Part shown: one piece after another, positions 54,320-63,805 of the stretch
How the letters are laid out: each line of letters opens with the position of its first letter
Numbering within the stretch: position 1 is the stretch's first letter
Assembly: GCF_022511585.1 (NCBI RefSeq)
Contig: NZ_JAKWBN010000006.1
Coordinates: forward strand, 1-64,000
DNA from: Shimazuella soli
GTDB lineage: Bacteria > Bacillota > Bacilli > Thermoactinomycetales > Thermoactinomycetaceae
Direction: 5' to 3'
Length of the DNA stretch: 64,000 bases
Translations under genes and position numbers: made by a program
Notes under the pieces: generated by a model
What the model saw: the letters and a program-made list of their open reading frames with translations, nothing else
Told to the model about the DNA's origin: nothing
The model's database searches: none

Positions 54320-55141
54320 TTGCTAGTAGCTGGTTCACACATCCTTCCTGTGGGAAAACGTACCCTTGTCATGGGAATATTAAATATAACACCAGATTCT
54401 TTTTCGGATGGTGGTATGTTTGATTCCCTAGACCGGGCATTGAAGCATGCCGAAAAATTGAAGAGAGATGGCGCTGATATTTTGGACATCGGCGGTGAAT
54501 CTACAAGACCAGGTTTTCGAGCTGTTTCTGTAGAGGAAGAGCTAGAACGAGTGATTCCCATCATTGAAAAAGTGTCCACTCGAATTGATCTTCCAATATC
54601 CATCGATACGTATAAGGCTCAGGTAGCTAAAGAGGCCATCCAAGCTGGAGCGCACATTATTAATGACGTTTGGGGAGCAAAAAAAGATGCAGATATGCCC
54701 CGAGTCATGGGGGAGTTACAAGTTCCAGTCATCTTGATGCATAATCGTGTTGATGCTGCTTACCAAAATCTTATAAATGAGGTAATAGAGGATATGGAGT
54801 CCTCTATTACTCTAGTCAAAGATGCTGGTGTATCCGGGAAAAATATCATTCTTGATCCCGGCATTGGATTTGCCAAAACAGTGGAAGAAAATATTTACGT
54901 GATGCAGCATTTAGATGAATTGGTTGCGCTCGGTTACCCAGTTCTCCTAGGTACTTCAAGAAAATCTTTTATTGGATATACTCTCCAATTGGATGTTGAC
55001 CAGAGATTAGAAGGAACCCTAGCAACAGTAGGTTGGGGTATAACAAAAGGATGTCATATCATACGTGTTCATGATGTACAGCAAACGGTTCGATTTTGTC
55101 AGATGATGGATGTGTTAAAAGGAGCCGTAGAAAATGGATAA
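54320..55141 (+). CDS. folP: Dihydropteroate synthase
   Basis: Joins p-aminobenzoate to dihydropterin pyrophosphate; target of sulfonamides. The 273-aa TIM barrel has MGILNITPDSFSDGG near residues 14-28, ADILDIGGESTRPGF near 54-68, and DPGIGFAKT near 182-190. TTG 54320 follows AGGAGG. It overlaps folB by eight bases (ATGG.. start at 55134), so the folate genes are translationally coupled. Confidence 0.95.
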   Translation: MLVAGSHILPVGKRTLVMGILNITPDSFSDGGMFDSLDRALKHAEKLKRDGADILDIGGESTRPGFRAVSVEEELERVIPIIEKVSTRIDLPISIDTYKAQVAKEAIQAGAHIINDVWGAKKDADMPRVMGELQVPVILMHNRVDAAYQNLINEVIEDMESSITLVKDAGVSGKNIILDPGIGFAKTVEENIYVMQHLDELVALGYPVLLGTSRKSFIGYTLQLDVDQRLEGTLATVGWGITKGCHIIRVHDVQQTVRFCQMMDVLKGAVENG

Positions 55142-55490
55142 AATCATTCTCAAACAGATGAGCTTCTATGCCTATCATGGGGCTTTTCCTGAGGAGAATA
55201 AGCTTGGACAACGTTTTATGGTTGACTTAGAGTTACGTTTGAATTTACAACCTGCCGGTCAAACAGACCAACTGAAATACTCCATTGATTATGGACAAGT
55301 TTTTCAAGTTGTTCAAAAAATAGTGGAAGGGCAGCAGTTTCGCTTAATTGAAGCATTAGCAGAAAGCATAGCAAATACACTGCTTACCAAATTTTCGGTG
55401 CCAGAAGTATTGGTAAGAGTAACCAAACCTGATCCCCCAATTCCTGGTCATTATGAATCAGTTGGGGTAGAAGTGGTTCGTTCAAAATGA
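55134..55490 (+). CDS. folB: Dihydroneopterin aldolase
   Basis: Makes 6-hydroxymethyl-dihydropterin from dihydroneopterin. The 118-aa protein shows SFYAYHGAFPEENKLGQRF (residues 10-28, with the catalytic Tyr/Glu region) and a KPDPPIPGHYESVGVE segment with the catalytic Lys near 100-115. It overlaps folP upstream and folK downstream by four bases (ATGA). Confidence 0.95.
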   Translation: MDKIILKQMSFYAYHGAFPEENKLGQRFMVDLELRLNLQPAGQTDQLKYSIDYGQVFQVVQKIVEGQQFRLIEALAESIANTLLTKFSVPEVLVRVTKPDPPIPGHYESVGVEVVRSK

Positions 55491-55987
55491 GCAAGCGAAT
55501 CATGGCTTATTTAGGCCTTGGTGCTAATTTAGGTGATCCAATTAACCAATTACAACAGGCATTGGCACTTTTACATCATTCAGGAGGAGTTTCGGTAAGA
55601 AGAATATCGTCCTTGTATGAGACATCACCTGTTGGTTATTTGGATCAACCTAACTTTTTTAATTTAGTCGCAGAGATCGATACGGTATTGCCGCCAACAG
55701 AGCTTTTGCAAGCTGCACAGAAAGTAGAACAGTGTTTGCATCGGGTGCGTCTTGAGCGGTTTGGTCCTAGGACAATGGATGTAGATATTTTGTTATATGA
55801 CCATCGAATCATAGATACAGTGGAATTGACTATCCCTCATCCTAGGCTGTTAGAACGAGCATTTGCTTTAATTCCACTCCACGAGTTAACGGGAGAAATT
55901 ATTCTTCCAACTGGTCAAAGCTTGGATGAAGCAATGAGAGCATTACCAAAAGATCAATGGATAAAAAAACGGGATTTCTCGTGGTAA
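55487..55987 (+). CDS. folK: HPPK, 6-hydroxymethyl-dihydropterin pyrophosphokinase
   Basis: Transfers pyrophosphate from ATP to hydroxymethyl-dihydropterin, making the FolP substrate. The 166-aa protein has YLGLGANLGDP near residues 8-18 and the RFGPRTMDVDILLY signature near 86-99, with the two metal Asp. Overlapping folB and ending 46 bases before dusB, it completes the folate run. Confidence 0.95.
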   Translation: MSKRIMAYLGLGANLGDPINQLQQALALLHHSGGVSVRRISSLYETSPVGYLDQPNFFNLVAEIDTVLPPTELLQAAQKVEQCLHRVRLERFGPRTMDVDILLYDHRIIDTVELTIPHPRLLERAFALIPLHELTGEIILPTGQSLDEAMRALPKDQWIKKRDFSW

Positions 55988-56033
55988 AACTTAATTTAGA
56001 CATACTGGTAATTCCTTTTCGAGAGGAGGAAAA

Positions 56034-57020
56034 ATGTTGTTAAAGATCGGACCGATTACGATGAAGAATCGTGTAGTACTGGCTCCAATGGCTGGAGTAT
56101 GTAATCCAGCATTCCGCTTGATCGCGAAAGAATTTGGTACAGGTCTTGTTTGTGCTGAAATGGTAAGTGACAAGGCTATTTTGCATGGGAATAAAAGGAC
56201 ACGAGAAATGTTATTTGTTGACGAGCGAGAAAAGCCGCTTAGTTTGCAAATTGTTGGTGGAGACCGCCATACTCTCGTGGAAGCTGCAAAAGTGGTAGAC
56301 GAAGAAACCAATGCAGATATTATTGATATTAATATGGGTTGCCCTGTTCCTAAAGTAGTTAAATGTGACGCAGGTGCTCGTTGGTTACTAGATCCGAATA
56401 AAATATATGAAATGGTTTCTGCTGTTGTTGATGCAGTGAGCAAACCAGTTACCGTAAAAATGCGGATTGGTTGGGATGATGAACATATTTTTGCGATTGA
56501 AAATGCACAAGCAGTAGAACGTGCAGGTGGTTCCGCAGTTTCTGTACATGGTCGGACAAGAGTTCAGATGTACAAAGGAAAAGCAAACTGGGATATCATC
56601 CGCCAAGTTAAGGAATCCGTAGATATTCCTGTGATAGGCAATGGTGATGTCTTCACTCCTGAAGATGCAAGTGACATGCTTGAGAAAACAGGTTGCGATG
56701 GTGTAATGATTGGCCGGGCTGCTCTGGGAAATCCATGGATGCTGTACCGTACCATAAATTACTTAGAAGATGGAGTTTTAACTCCAGAACCAAGTGCCAA
56801 AGAAAAGATGGAAATTGCTATTCTTCATATGGATCGATTGATTGCTCTTCGGGGAGAAGAGGTTGCTGTAAGAGAAATGAGAAAACATGCTGCCTGGTAT
56901 TTAAAAGGACTGCGTGATAGTGCAAAGTTGAAAGATTTGGTTAACCGTGCCACTACACGTGATGAAATGGCTGATTACTTGTTGACTTTTGCACAAGAAT
57001 TAGAAGAGACCGTGGCGTAA
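56034..57020 (+). CDS. dusB: tRNA-dihydrouridine synthase B
   Basis: FMN enzyme that reduces uridine to dihydrouridine in the tRNA D-loop. The 328-aa TIM barrel has VLAPMAGVCNPAFR near residues 15-28, the catalytic cysteine C103 in MGCPVPKVVK, and VHGRTRVQMYKGKANWD near 170-186. GAGAGGAGG precedes ATG 56034. In B. subtilis yazB lies between folK and dusB; it is missing here. lysS follows after about 30 bases. Confidence 0.95.
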   Translation: MLLKIGPITMKNRVVLAPMAGVCNPAFRLIAKEFGTGLVCAEMVSDKAILHGNKRTREMLFVDEREKPLSLQIVGGDRHTLVEAAKVVDEETNADIIDINMGCPVPKVVKCDAGARWLLDPNKIYEMVSAVVDAVSKPVTVKMRIGWDDEHIFAIENAQAVERAGGSAVSVHGRTRVQMYKGKANWDIIRQVKESVDIPVIGNGDVFTPEDASDMLEKTGCDGVMIGRAALGNPWMLYRTINYLEDGVLTPEPSAKEKMEIAILHMDRLIALRGEEVAVREMRKHAAWYLKGLRDSAKLKDLVNRATTRDEMADYLLTFAQELEETVA

Positions 57021-58541
<1,521 letters not shown>

Positions 58542-58543
58542 GA

Positions 58544-58580
58544 AAAATAGCTTCTATCTTGACAAGGTAGAGGCTATTTT
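58544..58580 (+). terminator. Intrinsic terminator after lysS
   Basis: AAAATAGC and TCTA pair with TAGA and GCTATTTT (58544-58580) around CTTGACAAG; the A- and T-tracts make it bidirectional. Confidence 0.8.
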
Positions 58581-59136
58581 CCTATATTGTCTTTAAAACT
58601 AATCTGATTTTTTGTATACTTATTTAGGATACAAATCAAAGTGTGGTTAAGGAGGTTTATACTTGCATATTGTTCTTTAAGGGAATAGAGCACCATATTA
58701 AATATCCCTTGAGAAACACAGTGCAAAAATATAGTGTTTTTGCAGTAATCGTTCAGAGATTAGGAGAATATTCATCCTGTTTAGAGCGTGTTTCTCTTTT
58801 GAGCGGTCTTGTAAGAGAAACGGTCGAAATTCTCGAAAATGGTATCACTTCGGCTCGAAGTGATAGTAGATGAAAACAATAAAATTGGAAAAAACTGAAA
58901 CTATATACAAATATTGCCGATAGAATAACTGAGTAGTGCTAGTATCTAAAGTAGCTGTTATAATAAAAAATAGTCAATAGATAAGAGTTCTTTATTGCTT
59001 GTCTAAACATTACAAAGATACTATAATTGCCCTGTATCCTAGAACGGATAATAAAAGATATTGGGTTATCAGAAAATGTTAGGAAACTCTATCTAAATTC
59101 TATCTCGAAAGCTAACTTTTTATGCTAGTTTTACGG
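58581..59136 (+). other. A+T-rich gap, no gene supported
   Basis: About 550 bases without a convincing gene. A 76-codon frame from GTG 58643 has a good AAGGAGG inside it, not before it, and no recognisable sequence. TTGTAT/ATACAA (58612-58628) and ATCACTTCG/CGAAGTGAT (58847-58868) are small inverted repeats. Confidence 0.5.
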
Positions 59137-59515
59137 ATTAGAAAATATCGCCTAATCTATTATCATGTTATTCTAATAGGACTTGTATTACCCTCATATG
59201 TCGATCCTCTTTAGTGGACTACATTGGTACAGGTCTTGTGACACTAATTGACTATTATCTACAGGGAAATAGGATGATTAGTGGAGGCGATAAAAAAATA
59301 CTTTCTAAATTAAAAATTTCTCTAGAATTCCTGCCAATCTATTTACTATTCCTGTCAGAAAATCTATCTGCAAGTTTTTTCTATTGAAATGGAAGGTATT
59401 TCATAGTAAAAAAGTGAATTAAGATACTACCTTACCTTTTGCTCCTTTCATCTTGTTGGGACTGATCGTGACCAAAATTGCGGTTTTTATAGGGCTAGTA
59501 TCATCACAAATGTAA
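59137..59515 (+). pseudogene. Remnant of an A24 prepilin peptidase (ComC-like)
   Basis: Three short stretches in three frames follow the order of a type IV prepilin peptidase. 59137 on: IRKYRLIYYHVILIGLVLPS, like the LLPNVVTYPGILIGLV part. 59202-59387: SLVDYIGTGLVTLIDYY, then NRMISGGDKKIL, like the GxGD active site (GMGDVK) with its acid kept but the motif altered. 59423-59515: LPFAPFILLGLI, like the IPFGPFLxLGG end. Stops and frameshifts separate them. Alignment is from memory of B. subtilis ComC; a search would settle it. Confidence 0.55.
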
Positions 59516-59539
59516 ACTCATGAATAGGGAGGAACATCT

Positions 59540-60190
59540 ATGGGTCCCAAAAAAGAGAGCCAGAGATTTTTCGGTAAAGCTCCGCAGCTTCCGCAAAAAA
59601 GTCAGCAAGCGTCTCGGATGAGCTTTCTATCCAGAGATCGTGCTGCAACTTCAAAGGAAGTGAAGGAGGTAAAATCACCCGATCGTCAACAGCAACAGGT
59701 ACTCTCTTTTTTGTCTGGTCTACAATCTAATTTCACATCACTTGTTCGATTAGTTGAGAAACGGTTGAGCTATGACAAAACCAAAGAAGTAGCTTTTGAA
59801 CGCTTGTACCAAGAAATGGATGATCTGAAACAAGATCAAGAACTTGCACACTTGCGTCCACTATATATTGATTTGATTTTATTTCATGATCGTATGGAGA
59901 GTATCTATAAAGATGCAATTGATTCTGGGGTGCTGTCCCCTGAATTGGCAGATTTGCTGAAGTCTCTAAATGGTGAGCTGATGGAAATTCTGTACCGTCG
60001 TGGAGTAGAACCAATAATCCTCACATCTTATACCTTCGATCCAAAGTATCAAGAAGTAGTGAAGATAGAACCTACATTTCATCCAAGTGAAGACAATCAA
60101 ATTGTTGACATTGTTCGTAATGGCTTTAAATACAAAGATGTTATTTTAAGACCAACCAAAGTAGTTATAAAGAAATATCAACCAAAATAA
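59540..60190 (+). CDS. GrpE-like nucleotide exchange factor of the second Hsp70 set
   Basis: A 216-aa protein whose C-terminal part resembles the GrpE beta wing: TFDPKYQEVVKIEP near residues 163-176, then NQIVDIVRNGFKYKDVILRPTKVVIKK with the GYKxxDRVLRPA-like pattern (pieces NGFKYKDVILRP). The N-terminal part is a basic, Gln-rich tail (1-55), then helical regions in place of the long GrpE coiled coil. It precedes a DnaK-like and a J-like gene. AGGGAGG precedes the ATG. No CIRCE operator is visible. GrpE identity is inferred. Confidence 0.65.
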   Translation: MGPKKESQRFFGKAPQLPQKSQQASRMSFLSRDRAATSKEVKEVKSPDRQQQQVLSFLSGLQSNFTSLVRLVEKRLSYDKTKEVAFERLYQEMDDLKQDQELAHLRPLYIDLILFHDRMESIYKDAIDSGVLSPELADLLKSLNGELMEILYRRGVEPIILTSYTFDPKYQEVVKIEPTFHPSEDNQIVDIVRNGFKYKDVILRPTKVVIKKYQPK

Positions 60191-60379
60191 GGCCGTTGCT
60201 CTCTATCGTTTATGGAGATAAGAGGGAAGAGGAGTAAGTACAGAAAAATTTGTTTGGGAAAATTATTTTTGTGCCAGAGCACATCCATGAATTGATTCAT
60301 GTGATAATCTCCAAAGATTTCTTTTCCTGCAAAGTAACATTGTGGCTTTCACAGGCATATATGCTAGAGGCGAAGTGGA

Positions 60380-60450
60380 CACGCACGTACGAACGAGGGT
60401 AGTATCAATCTTCGTAGACAAGCTCATGACTTGAAGTCATGAGAGGTTCA
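60380..60450. mobile_element. Remnant of an IS200/IS605-type right end (second)
   Basis: A perfect hairpin CTCATGACT (60423-60431) / AGTCATGAG (60435-60443), loop TGA, is preceded by AAG and followed by AGGTTCA, the same outline as the one at 27040-27079. The upstream stretch 60380-60420 (GACACGCACGTACG, GAACGAGGGTAGTATCAATC) may be part of a TnpB guide RNA scaffold. No transposase or tnpB is present. The rest of the gap 60191-60608 shows only a weak hairpin and no gene. Confidence 0.4.
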
Positions 60451-60608
60451 TATGGTAAGGACATAAAACCTGCCTAAAAACGAAGAAACCCTCTAACCTC
60501 TTTGTTTTTTCTCCCAATAGATGGGCAACCATCTTTTCATTTTCTTCTGAAAAAACTAGCGAGCTTGGCGTTCATCTGACATTATGCGGTAAGAAGGAGT
60601 GAAAAAAG

Positions 60609-62132
60609 ATGGCGCGAGTAGTAGGAATCGATTTAGGTACAACATACTCTGCGATCTCAATCGTTAACCAATATGGAAAACCTGAAGTATTGACAAACCG
60701 TGAGGGAGAGAGAATTACCCCTTCCGTTGTTTTGTTTGATGGAGATGATCCGATTGTAGGAAGCATCGCAAAACGATCTGCGGTGGCTAATCCTTTTAAT
60801 GTTATTCAGTTTGTAAAAAGACAAATCGGTGACAAAGGCTGGAAATTTCGCACAGAAAATTCCGAAGTATACACCCCAGAAGAAATCTCTGCTATGATTC
60901 TTCGTCGATTGAAAGAAGATGCAGAGACATTACTAGGGGAAAAAATTGAAGATGCTGTTGTTACTGTCCCAGCTTATTTTGATGATGCACAGCGTAAGGC
61001 TACACAAGATGCTGGACGGATCGCAGGAATCAATGTGTTGCGTATTATTAATGAGCCAACTGCAGCTGCTCTTGCTTATGGATTAAACAAAATGGACGAA
61101 ACCCAGACCATTCTTGTTTACGATCTTGGTGGGGGTACCTTTGACGTTACCATCATGCACTTGAGCCCAGAAGGCCTAAAAGTATTGGCTACGGGCGGAG
61201 CGAAAAGTCTAGGTGGTTTTGATTGGGACAATGCAGTTATGGAGTATCTCAATGATCAATTCATCAAAGCTGGAGGAGTAGATTTATTAGAAGATCCAAT
61301 GCTGGAACAAGATCTTCGAGATAAAGCAGAAATTGCCAAGAAAACGCTATCTTCCAGAGAACGCACGAATGTATTCCTATCTGCTAACGGTGTGAACGTG
61401 ACAATTCCACTCACCCGCCAAAATTTTGAAGAAGTAACCCACCATCTCCTAAAACAAACTCAGAAAATAATGGAATTTGTATTAGAAGATGCTGGTTTGG
61501 ATTGGAATGATATCAATCGTGTTCTTTTAGTAGGTGGATCAACTCGAATGCGTGCTGTTCCTGAATTGATTGAACGGGTCACTGGATTAAAGCCTTCACT
61601 GGATGTCAATCCTGATGAAGTTGTTGCCCAAGGTGCTGCTATTCAGGGAATGATCTTGATGATGAAGGAAGGACGTCATGATTTTGTTGACAACCATGCT
61701 TTCCCAATGGTGGAAGTACAAGATGTTAACTCTCACAGCATGGGTGTTGTCGCACTAGATGAAAGTGGTAATGAAGTAAACTCTATTGTATTGAAGAAGG
61801 ATACTGCAATTCCTACCCGAGTAAGCAATCATTATACCACTACAGTGGATCAACAAACCCAATTACATATTCAAGTAACAGAAGGTGAAGATGTAGACCT
61901 CGATTATGTGAAAATAGTTGGGGAAGGTATGATTGATCTTCCTGAATACCCAAAGGGTGCTCCAATCGAAGTTATTTTTGAATATGATAGTGATGGGATT
62001 ATTCATATTTCTGTCATTGATTCTACTGCTGGTACATTACTTGGCGAGTTAGATATTGAACGTACTTCCAACTTGACAGAGGACGAAGTACTAGAGAAAC
62101 AAAAACGTGTTGCCAAATTGGCAATAAGCTAA
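60609..62132 (+). CDS. Divergent DnaK-like Hsp70 without lid
   Basis: A 507-aa Hsp70. The nucleotide-binding domain is intact: GIDLGTTYS (6-14), K70, TVPAYFDDAQRKA (119-131), E149 in NEPTAAAL, DLGGGTF (172-178) and LLVGGSTRM. The linker normally reading DVLLLDVTPLS here reads VEVQDVNSHSMGV. The substrate-binding beta domain follows (about 395-480) and the protein stops where the helical lid would begin, about 100 residues short. It is flanked by GrpE-like and J-like genes and is separate from the usual hrcA-grpE-dnaK-dnaJ locus, so it is a second system. AGAAGGAG precedes ATG. Confidence 0.85.
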   Translation: MARVVGIDLGTTYSAISIVNQYGKPEVLTNREGERITPSVVLFDGDDPIVGSIAKRSAVANPFNVIQFVKRQIGDKGWKFRTENSEVYTPEEISAMILRRLKEDAETLLGEKIEDAVVTVPAYFDDAQRKATQDAGRIAGINVLRIINEPTAAALAYGLNKMDETQTILVYDLGGGTFDVTIMHLSPEGLKVLATGGAKSLGGFDWDNAVMEYLNDQFIKAGGVDLLEDPMLEQDLRDKAEIAKKTLSSRERTNVFLSANGVNVTIPLTRQNFEEVTHHLLKQTQKIMEFVLEDAGLDWNDINRVLLVGGSTRMRAVPELIERVTGLKPSLDVNPDEVVAQGAAIQGMILMMKEGRHDFVDNHAFPMVEVQDVNSHSMGVVALDESGNEVNSIVLKKDTAIPTRVSNHYTTTVDQQTQLHIQVTEGEDVDLDYVKIVGEGMIDLPEYPKGAPIEVIFEYDSDGIIHISVIDSTAGTLLGELDIERTSNLTEDEVLEKQKRVAKLAIS

Positions 62133-62158
62133 CTGCCTAAAAAAAGGATATTTTCAAC

Positions 62159-63466
62159 ATGGAGAACTACTATCGTTTTTTAGAGCTCTCCCCAGATGCA
62201 TCTTCGGAGGAGATTCAAAAACTCATCCATCATCAAGTCAGATTGTGGAGTGCTCGCACAAATGCTGCTCAGATCAATCGTCGACAAGAAGCAGAACAGA
62301 TGTTAAGCAAATTAGAGACGATTGAAGCAATTCTACTTGATACTGAACAAAGAGAAATATATGATAGACAGCTTCAAAATCATCCTATTGGTTGGCCGGA
62401 AAAAAAAATAAGCGAAGCACTTGATGAAGGGTTTCGGTTATTGAAGGCAAATCAACCGGAAGATGCGTTGTTTATTGCAATTAAAATGACAGAGCATATA
62501 CAAGACAGGGCAGAAGCTTGGGTGTTGCTTGGACAAGCTAGATTTGCTGTAGGTGAAAAACAGGAAGCTATAACAAATATGATTCAAGCTTGTGAATTAG
62601 CACCAAATAATGCGGAATACTCTTTTTTGTTAGGTCAGCTGTATCAATCTTGCAACCGATTATCACGAGCAGAAGAAGCATTTGAACATGCTATCTCATT
62701 AGAACCTACTGAAATGAAGTATCAATACCAATTGGGGTCTCTCTATATACAACATGGTAACTTCAAACATGGTTTACAATTGCTTGAGAAAAGTGTGGAG
62801 CAAGAGCCTAAAAATAATACATACAAAGAAGAATTAGTACGCGCATACTTAGACATTGCATTTAGCACTTGGAAAGAAGTGGGGGAAGGGCATGATCAGT
62901 TAGAGCCTGGCTATTACCCAACCTCTCAAGCAGATGTAACGATGGCTTATATTTATGTAAAGCGTGCTTCTGCATTAGGTATCAAAGACAAAGATTTAAT
63001 TGCCCAAATCAAAAAATCTCGATCATTGATACGAAAGCGCGAAGGGAGACAATTTACGGGGAGTTGGTTGTTTGCGCTTGTGAGTGCTGCTGAATTAGTT
63101 CTTATTCAACAATACAATCCTAGCATAATAAACGTTTCATTGATCGGTCTCCTACCGCTCTTATACATTTTTGCTACTTTTACACCGCGCTATCGGATTT
63201 ATCAATGGGCAGTTATGGGTAAGAGCACACGAACAGATTTTGGTTATTTGCTAGAGGTTGTTCGTTTAAGGTTAAAAGGGTTTGGAATTATTATTATTCT
63301 ACCATTTGCCATCCTGCCTTTTATCTATATGGTCAATCCTAACTACTTTGTTACAGATAATCCAATTTTCAGGAATATAAATTTTTATTTCTATCTTGTA
63401 AACTATGTATTACCGATTGTATTAATCATTAACTTGTATCGTAACTATATTCGAAAGCCAACATGA
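62159..63466 (+). CDS. Membrane-anchored J-like/TPR protein
   Basis: A 435-aa protein in three parts. Residues 1-72 resemble a J domain (ENYYRFLELSPDASSEEI at the start, EAILLDTEQREIYDRQL at the end) but the HPD tripeptide, expected near 31-33 after RLW, is replaced by S-A-R. Residues about 85-235 are TPR repeats (EAWVLLGQARFAVGEKQEA, AEEAFEHAISLEP). Residues 295-430 hold about four hydrophobic segments. So it is probably a membrane scaffold that would bring the adjacent Hsp70 to substrates, but standard J stimulation is doubtful without HPD. It starts 27 bases after dnaK-like. A terminator follows. Confidence 0.7.
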   Translation: MENYYRFLELSPDASSEEIQKLIHHQVRLWSARTNAAQINRRQEAEQMLSKLETIEAILLDTEQREIYDRQLQNHPIGWPEKKISEALDEGFRLLKANQPEDALFIAIKMTEHIQDRAEAWVLLGQARFAVGEKQEAITNMIQACELAPNNAEYSFLLGQLYQSCNRLSRAEEAFEHAISLEPTEMKYQYQLGSLYIQHGNFKHGLQLLEKSVEQEPKNNTYKEELVRAYLDIAFSTWKEVGEGHDQLEPGYYPTSQADVTMAYIYVKRASALGIKDKDLIAQIKKSRSLIRKREGRQFTGSWLFALVSAAELVLIQQYNPSIINVSLIGLLPLLYIFATFTPRYRIYQWAVMGKSTRTDFGYLLEVVRLRLKGFGIIIILPFAILPFIYMVNPNYFVTDNPIFRNINFYFYLVNYVLPIVLIINLYRNYIRKPT

Positions 63467-63494
63467 GCTAGAGGGAAAACCTCTAGCTTTTTTT
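63466..63494 (+). terminator. Intrinsic terminator after the J-like gene
   Basis: GCTAGAGG (63467-63474) pairs with CCTCTAGC (63480-63487) around a 5-base loop, then seven T. Confidence 0.9.
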
Positions 63495-63634
63495 GATTTG
63501 GAAATTTTCAAATGGAAATGGCGAGGTGAAAATAGTTTAATGGATTTCTGAGGCTAAATTTAACTATTACGGGGAATCGGAATGGGGCTCTCACCATATA
63601 GAAACAGGAGAATGAAACTGTCTGCATATATTAA

Positions 63635-63793
63635 AATTGGGTTCAAGAAGGTGAGTATGTTATTCTTATTGATGTGGGAGCTGAGTGGCTTAAAACTGCT
63701 TACGGTCATGGTCAGCCCAAAAAAATGATATCTGGTAATTTTCGCAATCCTTCTTTCACAAACATTATTGCAAAATTAGTACCAGAAATTTAG
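63635..63793 (+). pseudogene. Gene remnant, C-terminal piece
   Basis: An open frame of 52 codons without a start, reading WVQEGEYVILIDVGAEWLK, then AYGHGQPKKM and ending NIIAKLVPEI. It looks coding (balanced, hydrophobic-polar pattern) but has a stop just upstream, so it is probably the end of a decayed gene. A competing ATG frame with GGAGA (63613 on) overlaps it. I do not recognise the family. Confidence 0.35.
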
Positions 63794-63805
63794 GGAGTTT
63801 TACGC

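Noticed and set aside
58643-58873. 76-codon frame after lysS
   Set aside because: Its only good ribosome-site sequence lies inside the frame, composition is unremarkable and no motif is seen.
59400-59540. CIRCE operator before the GrpE-like gene
   Set aside because: No TTAGCACTC-N9-GAGTGCTAA-like sequence is visible here or in 60191-60608.
59733-60014. Minus-strand 93-codon frame inside the GrpE-like gene
   Set aside because: Antisense shadow; no ribosome site and the plus-strand protein has recognisable GrpE-like pieces.
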